Source: CALXXL01 sp964512385
GTDB taxonomy: Bacteria > Verrucomicrobiota > Lentisphaeria > Victivallales > Victivallaceae
NCBI GenBank assembly: GCA_964512385.1
Contig: CAZEHZ010000097.1
Coordinates: 1-8,883, forward strand
Length of the DNA stretch: 8,883 nt
Direction of reading: 5' to 3'
A program made the position numbers and the translations under genes. The notes under the pieces are model-generated. The model did not search any database. It was not told the origin of the DNA and worked only from the letters and a program-made list of their open reading frames with translations. This document shows positions 1 through 7,350 of this stretch, piece by piece. Position 1 is the first letter of the stretch; every line of letters starts with the position of its first letter.

Positions 1-183
1 CATTGCCTCAACAATATTCCGCCAGACCACAATTCCATAAAAAATCAGGACTCATATGGCTCTCGACGATTCTTTTCGTCATCAAAGCCAGCTATACCGC
101 CAATTTGCCATGATGACACCATCGATTCAACCGCCAAGGAGTTTTCCGATTCCTATAAGGTTGCAAAACGTAATGACGAATAA
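1..183 (+). pseudogene. Truncated, frameshifted remnant resembling the pore/M3 region of an ionotropic glutamate receptor-like protein
   Basis: The frame starting at base 3 runs to a stop at 111-113. It encodes, in order, a QQ pair, a proline, an SG pair, a tryptophan followed by a hydrophobic stretch, and then SYTANL. This order and spacing match the end of the pore loop and the M3 helix of ionotropic glutamate receptors, whose M3 signature is SYTANLAAFLT. QQ to SYTANL is 25 residues here and 27 in the animal receptors as I recall them. Just past the stop, the frame starting at base 1 continues with TIDSTAKEFSDSYKVA, which resembles the start of the S2 ligand-binding lobe that follows M3, and ends in TAA at 181-183. 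One frameshift near 105-115 would join the two parts. The remaining S2 lobe is absent in all three frames, so the gene is broken at its 3' end. The 5' part lies outside the window. The match is read by eye over about 55 residues, so homology is likely but unproven. Confidence 0.45.
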
Positions 184-186
184 AGA

Positions 187-222
187 CAAATACGCCAGGG
201 AAATAAATCCGGGCGTACTTTA
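187..222. terminator. Probable bidirectional terminator hairpin at the end of the minus-strand operon
   Basis: TACGCC at 191-196 pairs with GGCGTA at 212-217. After one A/G mismatch, GG at 198-199 pairs with CC at 209-210, leaving an A/T-rich loop. Read on the minus strand the stem is followed by TTTGTCTTTATT; on the plus strand it is followed by CTTTAATTAG. It lies between the plus-strand remnant and the 3' end of the permease gene, where a shared terminator for converging transcripts is expected. The T tracts are interrupted, so efficiency is uncertain. I see no gene in the remainder up to 312. Confidence 0.5.
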
Positions 223-312
223 ATTAGTTGATAATGCAAAGGTGTTGTGTTGTAGACTGCGTGAGCTGCGGTTTTTAGCATGTGCGCAAATTTTTGGACG
301 CTATATGACTTT

Positions 313-2175
313 TTACTTCTTGCGTAATATGCCGGAGAAGCGTTTGCGCTTGGCTAACAGTAAGATATCACGAATTTTTTCCGGCGAAGCGGCCAGCGTC
401 CACCGCTTTTCAAATGATGAACTTTGCAGCATCTGCGCAATGGCGGCCAGCATTTTTAAATGAAGATTACGGCAGTCTATGGTGCAGAAGAGAAAAAATA
501 CGGCATGAACCTCCGGCGCATGGGCGAATTTTATTCCGTTTACACTTTTTACTATAATCAATTCAAACTGATTTTTACCCTCCGTCAGTAAATGCGGAAC
601 CGCAACAAACGGCGTTAAAACCGTGCTGGAGAGATTTTCACGCTGTAAGAGTTTGCCGGCTAAGGCCGAGCCGTTGGGCGACAAGGTAATATTTTCACGG
701 CACACCTTGGTACACAATTCCGTAAAACTGCAGGAGTCTTTTACTATAATGATTGGCGATTTCTCGATTAATTTATCAACTTCATCGGCCACAATTTCAT
801 CACGCGATAAAATAATTTCCCGCAGTTCCCGTTCCAAATTATTTAAAGGTATCCGGCGGCGGGTTAAACGCCGCATCAGGTGCATCAAGGCGTATTCCAA
901 ATGCACTTTCCGGCCAAACAGAAAATACAGCACAATGCCCACTATTACAATGGCAATGGAGATTTGTACGGCACCAATACCCAATTCCACAATTAATAAC
1001 CCGAATAAAACCATGCTTAAAATCGGCGTCCACGGATAAAACGGTACATGGAAGCTGGGGCGGTAGTTCTGGATGTCGCTTTCGTGCAGAATGATAACCG
1101 ACGCATTGGTTAGAATGAATGACAACATGATTACAGTGGATGCCACCGAAACCAACGACTCCAGCGGCAATAACTGCGCCACCACCATCGCCACTCCGGT
1201 AATCAGCAGCGCCGGCAACGGCATTTTCCGTTTACCGTAGGTGCGGCTGAAAAATTGCGGAATCAAATTGTCCCGCCCCATGGCATAGGGAAAGCGTGCC
1301 GCCGCCATCACGCCGGCGTTGGCCGTGGTAACAAACGCCATCATTGCCCCGAACGTAATAACGGCAAAGCCGGGCAGTCCGTAATAATTTCTGGCGGCGT
1401 CGGCCAACGGCGTAAATGAGTTGGCCAATTTGTCCGCCGGCAGGATTCCCACCGTAATTATTAAGGTGAGTACATATATTACTGCTACGGCTAAAATTGC
1501 GCCAATCATGCCCCACGGCAGATTGCGTTTAGGGTTCCTGACCTCTTCCGAAACACTGGCGACGTCCAGCAAACCGCCGAACGACACAAACACAAATGCG
1601 GCTTCGGCAAATAACGCCGAATAGTCTTTACCGGCGGCAAACAACGGTGAAAATCTGGAGACTTTTAACTCCGGGAACCCCAAAATAATGTAGACTCCCA
1701 TGGCCAGAAAAAGTAAAATAACCATAACAATTTGTGCCATGGCCGCCTGTTTAGTGCCAATGATGTTCAGCATTAAAAACAATAATGTCAGCACAATGCC
1801 GCAAATTACCGGGGGAAAGTTGAAAAATTGATACAGCACTTCGGACATACCGAAAATTGCAAACGAACTTTTAAGCGCAATCGCACTCCAGTTCAATAAC
1901 CCGGACACCGTCCCCGCCAGCGGCCCCATGCTGCGCCCGGTGTAGAAATAAATGCCGCCTGCCAGCGGCATGGCCGTTGCCAGTTCGATTGTGGCCATCG
2001 TGCCGACCAGGGCGCAGACTCCGGCCAGAAGATAGGCCAGAAATACCGCCGGGCCGATTTGCGAAAATGCCACTCCGGGCAGGATAAAAATTCCTGAACT
2101 GATCATGGCTCCGGCGGAGATGCAGAATACATCAGTCAGTCCTAAAGTTTTAGTCAGTTGGGTTGGTTTGTTCAT
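313..2175 (-). CDS. APC-family amino acid permease with C-terminal PTS EIIA-type domain
   Basis: Likely a proton- or sodium-coupled amino acid/polyamine transporter of the inner membrane with a cytoplasmic regulatory tail. The N-terminal 440 or so residues are very hydrophobic, with about 12 membrane segments. Near residues 20-34 they carry SAGAMISSGIFILPG, the TM1 substrate-binding signature of the APC superfamily. A basic linker (LTRRR) follows, then a soluble domain from about residue 465 to 610 that resembles PTS EIIA of the fructose/mannitol class. It keeps the histidine in FVAVPH (about H528) and a later NLHLKML helix. The longest open frame begins at a GTG (2179-2181), but that codon overlaps a strong GGAGG at 2181-2185. 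The ATG at 2173-2175 sits five bases after the GGAGG and is chosen, giving 620 residues. The gene overlaps the 3' end of the DedA gene by 26 bases, so it is probably translationally coupled and last in the operon. Substrate is unknown; the fold assignment is firm and the EIIA assignment fairly firm. Confidence 0.88.
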   Translation of the reverse strand: MNKPTQLTKTLGLTDVFCISAGAMISSGIFILPGVAFSQIGPAVFLAYLLAGVCALVGTMATIELATAMPLAGGIYFYTGRSMGPLAGTVSGLLNWSAIALKSSFAIFGMSEVLYQFFNFPPVICGIVLTLLFLMLNIIGTKQAAMAQIVMVILLFLAMGVYIILGFPELKVSRFSPLFAAGKDYSALFAEAAFVFVSFGGLLDVASVSEEVRNPKRNLPWGMIGAILAVAVIYVLTLIITVGILPADKLANSFTPLADAARNYYGLPGFAVITFGAMMAFVTTANAGVMAAARFPYAMGRDNLIPQFFSRTYGKRKMPLPALLITGVAMVVAQLLPLESLVSVASTVIMLSFILTNASVIILHESDIQNYRPSFHVPFYPWTPILSMVLFGLLIVELGIGAVQISIAIVIVGIVLYFLFGRKVHLEYALMHLMRRLTRRRIPLNNLERELREIILSRDEIVADEVDKLIEKSPIIIVKDSCSFTELCTKVCRENITLSPNGSALAGKLLQRENLSSTVLTPFVAVPHLLTEGKNQFELIIVKSVNGIKFAHAPEVHAVFFLFCTIDCRNLHLKMLAAIAQMLQSSSFEKRWTLAASPEKIRDILLLAKRKRFSGILRKK

Positions 2176-2851
2176 CCACACCTCCAGTTTTAATTTTCAT
2201 CACTCTTTTGTGAATCGCTACATATACTATGGCTACCAGTGCAGTGCCGGCAAAAATCCAACCGTAATTATCGGACAATAATTTTTCGCCGTAAGTTACC
2301 AGTTCCACATAATTTGCATCGCCGGCTAAACGCCCCAGCCACATGCCGATACCGGTTAAAATTATTACCCAGATGCCCGCCCCCAACGCCGTGAATAACG
2401 TGAACTTGGCCACATTCATTTTAGCCAAACCCGCCGGAATAGAGATTATTTGCCGTATCGCCGGTAATAAACGGCAGACAAAGGTGGCTAAGGCACCGTA
2501 TTCCCGGAAGACCTCTTCGGCGCGATTTAAAGTTGGTTCATTCAAGAACAGGTATTTTCCATACTTGTGCAAGGCACTGCGTCCCAGCCAAAGAGCCAGA
2601 TAATAGTTAATAAACGCCCCCAATAATGAACCTAATACGCCAAATAAAACCGCTCCGGCGGCATCTACCCACATGTTGCCGGTTAATAATTCACCGCGCG
2701 CCGCCAGAAAGCCGGCCGGAATCATTACCACTTCACTTGGAAACGGAATGAACGAACTCTCGATCGTCATAAACACAAATATGATTAAAAATCCCCAAAT
2801 ATGGGCGTATCCGGCAAAGTCGGCAATATGTTCCGCAATTAATTCCGTCAT
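2150..2851 (-). CDS. DedA-family (SNARE-associated/VTT domain) membrane protein
   Basis: DedA proteins are inner-membrane proteins. Characterised members act as undecaprenyl-phosphate or phospholipid transporters and are needed for envelope and proton-motive-force homeostasis. At 233 residues this one has normal family length. Family features are visible: ESSFIPFPSEVVMIPAG at about residues 31-47, with two acidic residues (E31, E40) where the family carries functional carboxylates; then CRLLPAIRQIISIPAGLAKM around 126-145 with the two conserved arginines (R127, R133); then the F...G...W pattern of the next segment. The start is less clear than for its neighbours: the only AGG is 13 bases upstream of this ATG. 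An in-frame CTG two codons earlier would have better spacing but is a rare start. It follows the DUF2062 gene by 25 bases and overlaps the permease gene. The exact lipid substrate cannot be told from sequence. Confidence 0.9.
   Translation of the reverse strand: MTELIAEHIADFAGYAHIWGFLIIFVFMTIESSFIPFPSEVVMIPAGFLAARGELLTGNMWVDAAGAVLFGVLGSLLGAFINYYLALWLGRSALHKYGKYLFLNEPTLNRAEEVFREYGALATFVCRLLPAIRQIISIPAGLAKMNVAKFTLFTALGAGIWVIILTGIGMWLGRLAGDANYVELVTYGEKLLSDNYGWIFAGTALVAIVYVAIHKRVMKIKTGGVDEQTNPTD
2181..2185 (-). promoter_or_regulatory. Ribosome binding site that fixes the permease start
   Basis: GGAGG on the minus strand, five bases upstream of the ATG at 2173-2175 and inside the end of the DedA coding region. 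It overlaps the alternative upstream GTG start, which rules that start out. Confidence 0.75.
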
Positions 2852-2876
2852 AATCAGTGATTTTCCTTTATGGTTT

Positions 2877-3371
2877 TTATTGGGCGGCGTGTTTGGTCTT
2901 GCGTTGCCGATAACTAATTATCAGCTGTTTTACGCCCCAATAGGTTAATGGTGTGGTAATGGCGGCCAAAAGCAGACCGCCGATGAAGAATGCTCCGGCT
3001 AATTCTGCACCGAGTTTTAATAATGCGTCATAGCTTTGCTCCCGCAGAACCTCTGCCATGGCCGCTTTACTGGCCGCATAAGAGAGCGAACCGCCAATCA
3101 GATGATTCCCCACCCAGCATTGCACCGGATAGATGAAAAATATAGTAACCTGATTAGTTAATAATGTACCGAATGTTGCTCCAATCTTACTGCCCTTCAG
3201 CAGAAAGGCAGTAGGAATAGAACAGAGCAATTGAAAACCGAACGGAATGGTGCAGCCGAAAAACATCCCGATGGCCCAGCCGCGGGCAATGTATTCCGGC
3301 GTAGCTTTTTCACGAACAATTTTGCAATAAAATCGGAGAATCTTACGTTTAAACCAGCTTTTATTCATCAT
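2877..3371 (-). CDS. DUF2062 domain membrane protein
   Basis: A small inner-membrane protein of the DUF2062 family, whose function is not established. The diagnostic part is PEYIARGWAIGMFFGCTIPFG near residues 25-45, corresponding to the family pattern P..iA.g.aiG.f.g..P. It is followed by a segment rich in small and hydrophobic residues with TLLTNQVTIFFIYP, another family-like stretch, and a last membrane helix before a basic tail (RQRKTKHAAQ). The N-terminus is basic (KSWFKRKILR), suggesting an inside orientation. A longer frame exists from a TTG at 3429-3431. However, the strong GAGGAGGG at 3379-3386 lies 7 bases before the ATG at 3369-3371, so the product is 164 residues and the overlap with the antiporter gene disappears. 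A second ATG follows immediately at 3366-3368. The gene sits 49 bases after the antiporter and 25 before the DedA gene, as an internal operon member. Confidence 0.85.
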   Translation of the reverse strand: MMNKSWFKRKILRFYCKIVREKATPEYIARGWAIGMFFGCTIPFGFQLLCSIPTAFLLKGSKIGATFGTLLTNQVTIFFIYPVQCWVGNHLIGGSLSYAASKAAMAEVLREQSYDALLKLGAELAGAFFIGGLLLAAITTPLTYWGVKQLIISYRQRKTKHAAQ

Positions 3372-3378
3372 TGTACGT

Positions 3379-3386
3379 CCCTCCTC
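3379..3386 (-). promoter_or_regulatory. Strong ribosome binding site that fixes the DUF2062 start
   Basis: GAGGAGGG on the minus strand, 7 bases before the first of two consecutive ATG codons (3369-3371, 3366-3368). It lies downstream of the upstream TTG and of another in-frame ATG, so those are unlikely starts. Confidence 0.75.
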
Positions 3387-3420
3387 TTTTTTATAATCTT
3401 GCATCAATCCGCAGGTTTTT

Positions 3421-5547
3421 CTATTCCTCAATAAAAATTTTGCGTATTGCCTCCGGGTCAGTTGCGGACATAATGGTGTTTATCTTAGTCGGTACGGATA
3501 AAACCTTGGCAATATGCGCCACAAACTGCAAATACGGTTGATTAACATTTTTCGGGCATAAACTCAGCACAAAAATATGCGTCTTCTCATCCGTGTTGCC
3601 GGTGGGGAGACAGCCGTGCCGGGAGATACCGATGGCCGCAATCAACCTGTCCGTGCCGTTGGTACGGGCATGAGGCAACGCAATGCCGCCGGGAATACAG
3701 GTGGAGATAATCGCTTCACGTTCCAGAGCGTCATTTTCGCAGAGCGTTTTATTATTCAAAAGTCCGGCATCGGCAAGTTTTTCCACTAACTCCCGAATCG
3801 CTCCGGTTTGGTCGGTGGCCTGCAGATTGGTAATCACGGCATTGGCCGGAATCACCTTGTCCAGCCGAACCGGAGATTTTACCGCGGCCGCCGCCTTTTC
3901 CGGGGCATTGTAAAGTACGGCATTGCCAAGTTCTCCGGGCGCCGCCAGTTCCTTTAATGAGGTCATGGAGTGATGAATTTCCACCAGAGTTTCATACATA
4001 ACGGTACGAATCAACGGGACTTCATCCGCACTTGATTCAAAATCAAATTTGCCGTCGGTAATTTGTAATGAGAACGTAGTGCCTTCATTACGGAAGTGAG
4101 TCAGCCCGCCTTCACGGTCAATTTCTGAATGGCGGAAGCCTTCATGCCGGAAATTATCCTGCATTATCCGCAACACAAACTCCCGGATTACTTCCGATGG
4201 AATTTCATAAACGGTATGCACGGTGGCGGTATCTTTAATTTCGTGTCTGACGCCTTTGCCTTTTATCCCCAGCATGGCGGCCAGCAACGGCGGCGCCGCA
4301 ACGGTGGTCAACAACGTCATGATAATTGCAATCCCGAACAGTTCGGAATTTATTACCGGCACTTTGCCGTCCGCCGTCATAATCATAGTGGTGGAGCCGA
4401 TACCGGCGATGATTAACGCCACTTCACCACGTGGAATCATCCCCATGCCGATTCGTAACGAACCCAGCATGTTGAAATTCATAAAATATGCCGGCAAAGC
4501 ACAACCGATGATTTTGGCAACGATGGCCAGCAACGCATACAGCAAACCGTATTTCAGCACAAACTCATTCCCGAATACCCGAACGTCCACCAGCATCCCC
4601 ATTACCACAAAGAATACCGGCACCAGAAAACGATACACTCCGCCCAGATTACGCTGAATACTGAACGAAATATCGGTTTTGGACAAGCATAATCCCATTA
4701 CATATGCCCCCACAATCATCGCCAGTCCGGCCTGTTCAAACATCCCGGCCAGCAGTAACGCCAGTCCTAAGGCTAAAACCGAAAAAGTGCCGGAGGGCGG
4801 AAATATCTTCAGCATTTGAGCAATCTTATGCGCAAAAAGCAGTCCAATGGCGGTAATTCCCAGCCAGATTCCAATGCTTTTTACGGCAATCATTCCAATA
4901 CTGCCCCAAGCTACGGCACCACTGCCGCCAATGCCGGTGGCGCCGACAATACCCATTACAATGGCTAAACAGATAATGCCGAGAACATCGTCAATTACCG
5001 CCGCCGCTAAAATTGTAGTGCCTTCCGGCGAGTCGATACTCTTTTTTTCCGAAAGAATTCGAGCCGTAATTCCTACCGAGGTGGCGGTACATAAAATCCC
5101 CATAAACAGACAGCGCGGATCCATGAACGTAGTTTTAAACATCCATACCCCCAGCGCATCGCCGAAGCCGAACGAGAATATTACCCCGCCCAGCCCCACA
5201 ATCGTTCCCGCCACCGAGTAACGGAAAAACATCCGCAAATCAGTTTCCAGCCCGGACATGAACAACAGGACGATAGACCCTAATGTCGCCAGTGCATAAA
5301 GCGGCGTTGATACCGGCAAGCCGTTGCCGTAAAACGGGAACAGCCCCTGCTCAAAGCCATGCAGCGGCAACCCCACCGCCCCCAGCACATACGGCCCGAT
5401 TACAATACCGGCAATCAATTCCCCCAGCACCGACGGCACTTTCAACTTTTGGGCAATATTACCGAATATTCGTGCCGAGAATAAAATCACCCCAATTTGA
5501 ATTGCTAAAACTGCAATTTGCATGGCAATAGACAGTTCTTCATTCAT
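3421..5547 (-). CDS. CPA2-type cation/proton antiporter (Kef/NapA-like) with C-terminal PTS EIIA domain
   Basis: Predicted inner-membrane sodium- or potassium/proton exchanger. Residues 1-425 hold about 12-13 membrane helices with CPA2 hallmarks: GELIAGIVIGPYVLG (42-56), LFMSGLETDL (95-104), TATSVGITARIL (154-165), the ion-binding AAVIDDVLG with D186-D187, PVFFVVMGMLVD (310-321), and RIGMGMIPRGEVALI (365-379). The DD pair in AVIDD favours electrogenic sodium or proton exchange over the usual Kef QD form, though this is inference. Residues 430-560 form a soluble linker region I do not recognise. Residues about 563-708 are a PTS EIIA domain of the fructose/mannitol type with GGIALPHARTN, in which H626 would be the phosphorylated residue. 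No RCK/TrkA-N nucleotide-binding domain is seen where Kef proteins usually carry one. The start has AGGAG six bases upstream. A strong hairpin sits just before that site. Confidence 0.9.
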   Translation of the reverse strand: MNEELSIAMQIAVLAIQIGVILFSARIFGNIAQKLKVPSVLGELIAGIVIGPYVLGAVGLPLHGFEQGLFPFYGNGLPVSTPLYALATLGSIVLLFMSGLETDLRMFFRYSVAGTIVGLGGVIFSFGFGDALGVWMFKTTFMDPRCLFMGILCTATSVGITARILSEKKSIDSPEGTTILAAAVIDDVLGIICLAIVMGIVGATGIGGSGAVAWGSIGMIAVKSIGIWLGITAIGLLFAHKIAQMLKIFPPSGTFSVLALGLALLLAGMFEQAGLAMIVGAYVMGLCLSKTDISFSIQRNLGGVYRFLVPVFFVVMGMLVDVRVFGNEFVLKYGLLYALLAIVAKIIGCALPAYFMNFNMLGSLRIGMGMIPRGEVALIIAGIGSTTMIMTADGKVPVINSELFGIAIIMTLLTTVAAPPLLAAMLGIKGKGVRHEIKDTATVHTVYEIPSEVIREFVLRIMQDNFRHEGFRHSEIDREGGLTHFRNEGTTFSLQITDGKFDFESSADEVPLIRTVMYETLVEIHHSMTSLKELAAPGELGNAVLYNAPEKAAAAVKSPVRLDKVIPANAVITNLQATDQTGAIRELVEKLADAGLLNNKTLCENDALEREAIISTCIPGGIALPHARTNGTDRLIAAIGISRHGCLPTGNTDEKTHIFVLSLCPKNVNQPYLQFVAHIAKVLSVPTKINTIMSATDPEAIRKIFIEE

Positions 5548-5565
5548 AATGGACTCCTTTTTACC

Positions 5566-5600
5566 CGGTCTGCCCGGTTTAAAACCACCGGAACAGACCG
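5566..5600 (-). promoter_or_regulatory. Hairpin-forming inverted repeat directly before the antiporter ribosome binding site
   Basis: CGGTCTG (5566-5572) pairs with CAGACCG (5594-5600). Inside it CCGGT (5574-5578) pairs with ACCGG (5587-5591), giving 7 + 5 base pairs around a small internal loop. The stem ends about 8 bases before the AGGAG (5554-5558) of the antiporter gene. Neither strand has a T run after the stem, so a standard intrinsic terminator is unlikely. An RNA processing/stability element, translational control, or a dimeric repressor operator are all possible. An AT-rich stretch upstream on the minus strand contains TATAAT (5626-5631), but no good -35 at normal spacing. Confidence 0.4.
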
Positions 5601-5634
5601 TGAATACAAATATTTCGTTATTACTATTATATTA

Positions 5635-7350
5635 CTATAACCCGCCGCACAGTTTCAAAAGAACTCCGGCGGCTACTGCCGAACCGATTACTCCGGCTAC
5701 GTTCGGCCCCATGGCGTGCATCAAAAGATAATTCTGGCTGTCATATTCCAAACCGAGTTTATTCGATACCCGTGCCGCCATCGGTACGGCGGATACCCCG
5801 GCCGACCCGATCAACGGATTAATCTTTTCTTTGCTGAACATGTTCATTAACTTGGCAAACAGCACGCCGCCGGCCGTAGCCAGACAGAACGCCACGCAAC
5901 CCAGGAACAAAATCCCTAACGTCTGCGCACTTAAGAATTGATCCGCCGCCAATTTTGAACCCACCGCAATACCTAAAAAGATGGTAACAATGTTAATCAA
6001 GGCATTTTGAGCGGTCTGATTTAACCGTTCCACCACGCCGCATTCACGCATTAAGTTACCAAACATCAGCATACCGATTAACGGAGCGGCGTCCGGCAAT
6101 AAGCACAAACAAAGCAACGTAATGGTAATCGGGAAAACAATTTTTTCAATTTTAGATACCGGCCGCAACTGCTTCATACGGATTTTACGCTCTTCCGGAT
6201 TCGTGCAAAGCCGCATAATCGGCGGTTGAATAATCGGCACCAACGCCATATAACTGTACGCCGCCACCGCCACCGCCCCTAACAACGATGGGGACAAACG
6301 GGTGCAAAGGAAAATAGACGTCGGCCCGTCGGCCCCGCCGATAATCCCGATGGAGGCCGCATCTTTCATGCCGAACTCAATGCCCGGAATCACATTTAAA
6401 GCCAACGCTCCCAGCAACGCACCAAAAATCCCGATTTGCGCCGCGCCGCCCAGCAATGCCGTTTTCGGGTTGGCAATCAACGGCCCGAAGTCCGTCATCG
6501 CTCCCACCCCCAGGAAAATCAACAGCGGAAAAACTCCCGATTCAATACCAACCTGATAAATATAGTATTGCAATCCACCGGGGCCGCTGATTCCGGCCAG
6601 CGGAATATTGGCCAGCAACGCACCAAAACCAATCGGCAACAGCAGTAAAGGCTCAAAGTCTTTTACAATCGCCAGATAAATCAATACCAGCGCAATTACC
6701 ACCATAATGATATGACCGATACCCAACACCCAGGTTTTGGGGAAGTTGGCCACGGTTTGCGAATAGATGTCATAAATCCCGGTGCTTTTCCATAAACCGA
6801 CCAAGGCCTCGCCCCAGCCGGGCAACGGTTTTTCGATATTCCCTTCCGCCAGTGAGTTATGGTAAAATGCCGCCGGACAAAACTCGGCAATTACTTCGCC
6901 GGGGTTAATCATCGCCGCCGGTGCAAGCTGTTTGCCGATTTGCATACATACCATCGATTGAGCTATTTTCAGTTTACCTTTCGTCCGGCCGTCCGGCTTC
7001 ATCGCCATCAACTCCGTGCCTTCCGCCAGCTGAACGCCGGACGAAAAACTCAGCGAATACACGGTCATCGGCTTATTCCACATATAGACCAGATATATTT
7101 TGCCGTAGTTGGGGTCGGTCGGCAGTAAGTTGCTGATTTGGAAACTGCAGAACATTTCATCGGGGGCGGAGAACAACGGGGCCGACACCACATTTTCCGC
7201 ACCGAATTTAGCTTTTAACGCATCCAGCGTAGCCGGCATGGGGTCCTGTTCCGGCAAACTGATTTTAGAGCCGGAAATGGCTTGGCCAAACATAACGCCG
7301 GATAACAGCATGGTCAGCAGAATAGTAAAAAGTTTTATATATTTTCTCAT
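5635..7350 (-). CDS. oadB: Sodium-translocating decarboxylase beta subunit (OadB-like) with secreted N-terminal extension
   Basis: Membrane subunit that decarboxylates carboxybiotin and uses the energy to export sodium ions (oxaloacetate, methylmalonyl-CoA or glutaconyl-CoA decarboxylase family). The OadB core starts near residue 184 with GLWKSTG and runs to the C-terminus. Residues reported as important in Klebsiella OadB are all present at a constant offset of 138: D341 in GGADGPTSIF (D203), Y367 (Y229), N511 and G515 in NPLIGSAG (N373, G377), and S520 and R527 in SAVPMAAR (S382, R389). Those Klebsiella numbers are from memory. The protein is 571 residues against roughly 430 in Klebsiella. 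The excess is N-terminal: a signal peptide-like segment (residues 1-24, basic start then a hydrophobic run ending FGQA), then about 150 residues, presumably periplasmic, with no domain I recognise. The ATG overlaps the TGA of the upstream gamma/biotin gene (ATGA), and a GAGG lies 7 bases upstream, so the pair is translationally coupled. Confidence 0.92.
   Translation of the reverse strand: MRKYIKLFTILLTMLLSGVMFGQAISGSKISLPEQDPMPATLDALKAKFGAENVVSAPLFSAPDEMFCSFQISNLLPTDPNYGKIYLVYMWNKPMTVYSLSFSSGVQLAEGTELMAMKPDGRTKGKLKIAQSMVCMQIGKQLAPAAMINPGEVIAEFCPAAFYHNSLAEGNIEKPLPGWGEALVGLWKSTGIYDIYSQTVANFPKTWVLGIGHIIMVVIALVLIYLAIVKDFEPLLLLPIGFGALLANIPLAGISGPGGLQYYIYQVGIESGVFPLLIFLGVGAMTDFGPLIANPKTALLGGAAQIGIFGALLGALALNVIPGIEFGMKDAASIGIIGGADGPTSIFLCTRLSPSLLGAVAVAAYSYMALVPIIQPPIMRLCTNPEERKIRMKQLRPVSKIEKIVFPITITLLCLCLLPDAAPLIGMLMFGNLMRECGVVERLNQTAQNALINIVTIFLGIAVGSKLAADQFLSAQTLGILFLGCVAFCLATAGGVLFAKLMNMFSKEKINPLIGSAGVSAVPMAARVSNKLGLEYDSQNYLLMHAMGPNVAGVIGSAVAAGVLLKLCGGL

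Noticed and set aside
242..463. Plus-strand open frame of 73 residues overlapping the permease 3' end
   Set aside because: It is antisense to the EIIA-like domain of the permease, has no ribosome binding site and no recognisable protein features.
3372..3431. N-terminal extension of the DUF2062 protein from a TTG start overlapping the antiporter stop
   Set aside because: The strong GAGGAGGG lies inside this extension and serves the ATG at 3371. No comparable site precedes the TTG.
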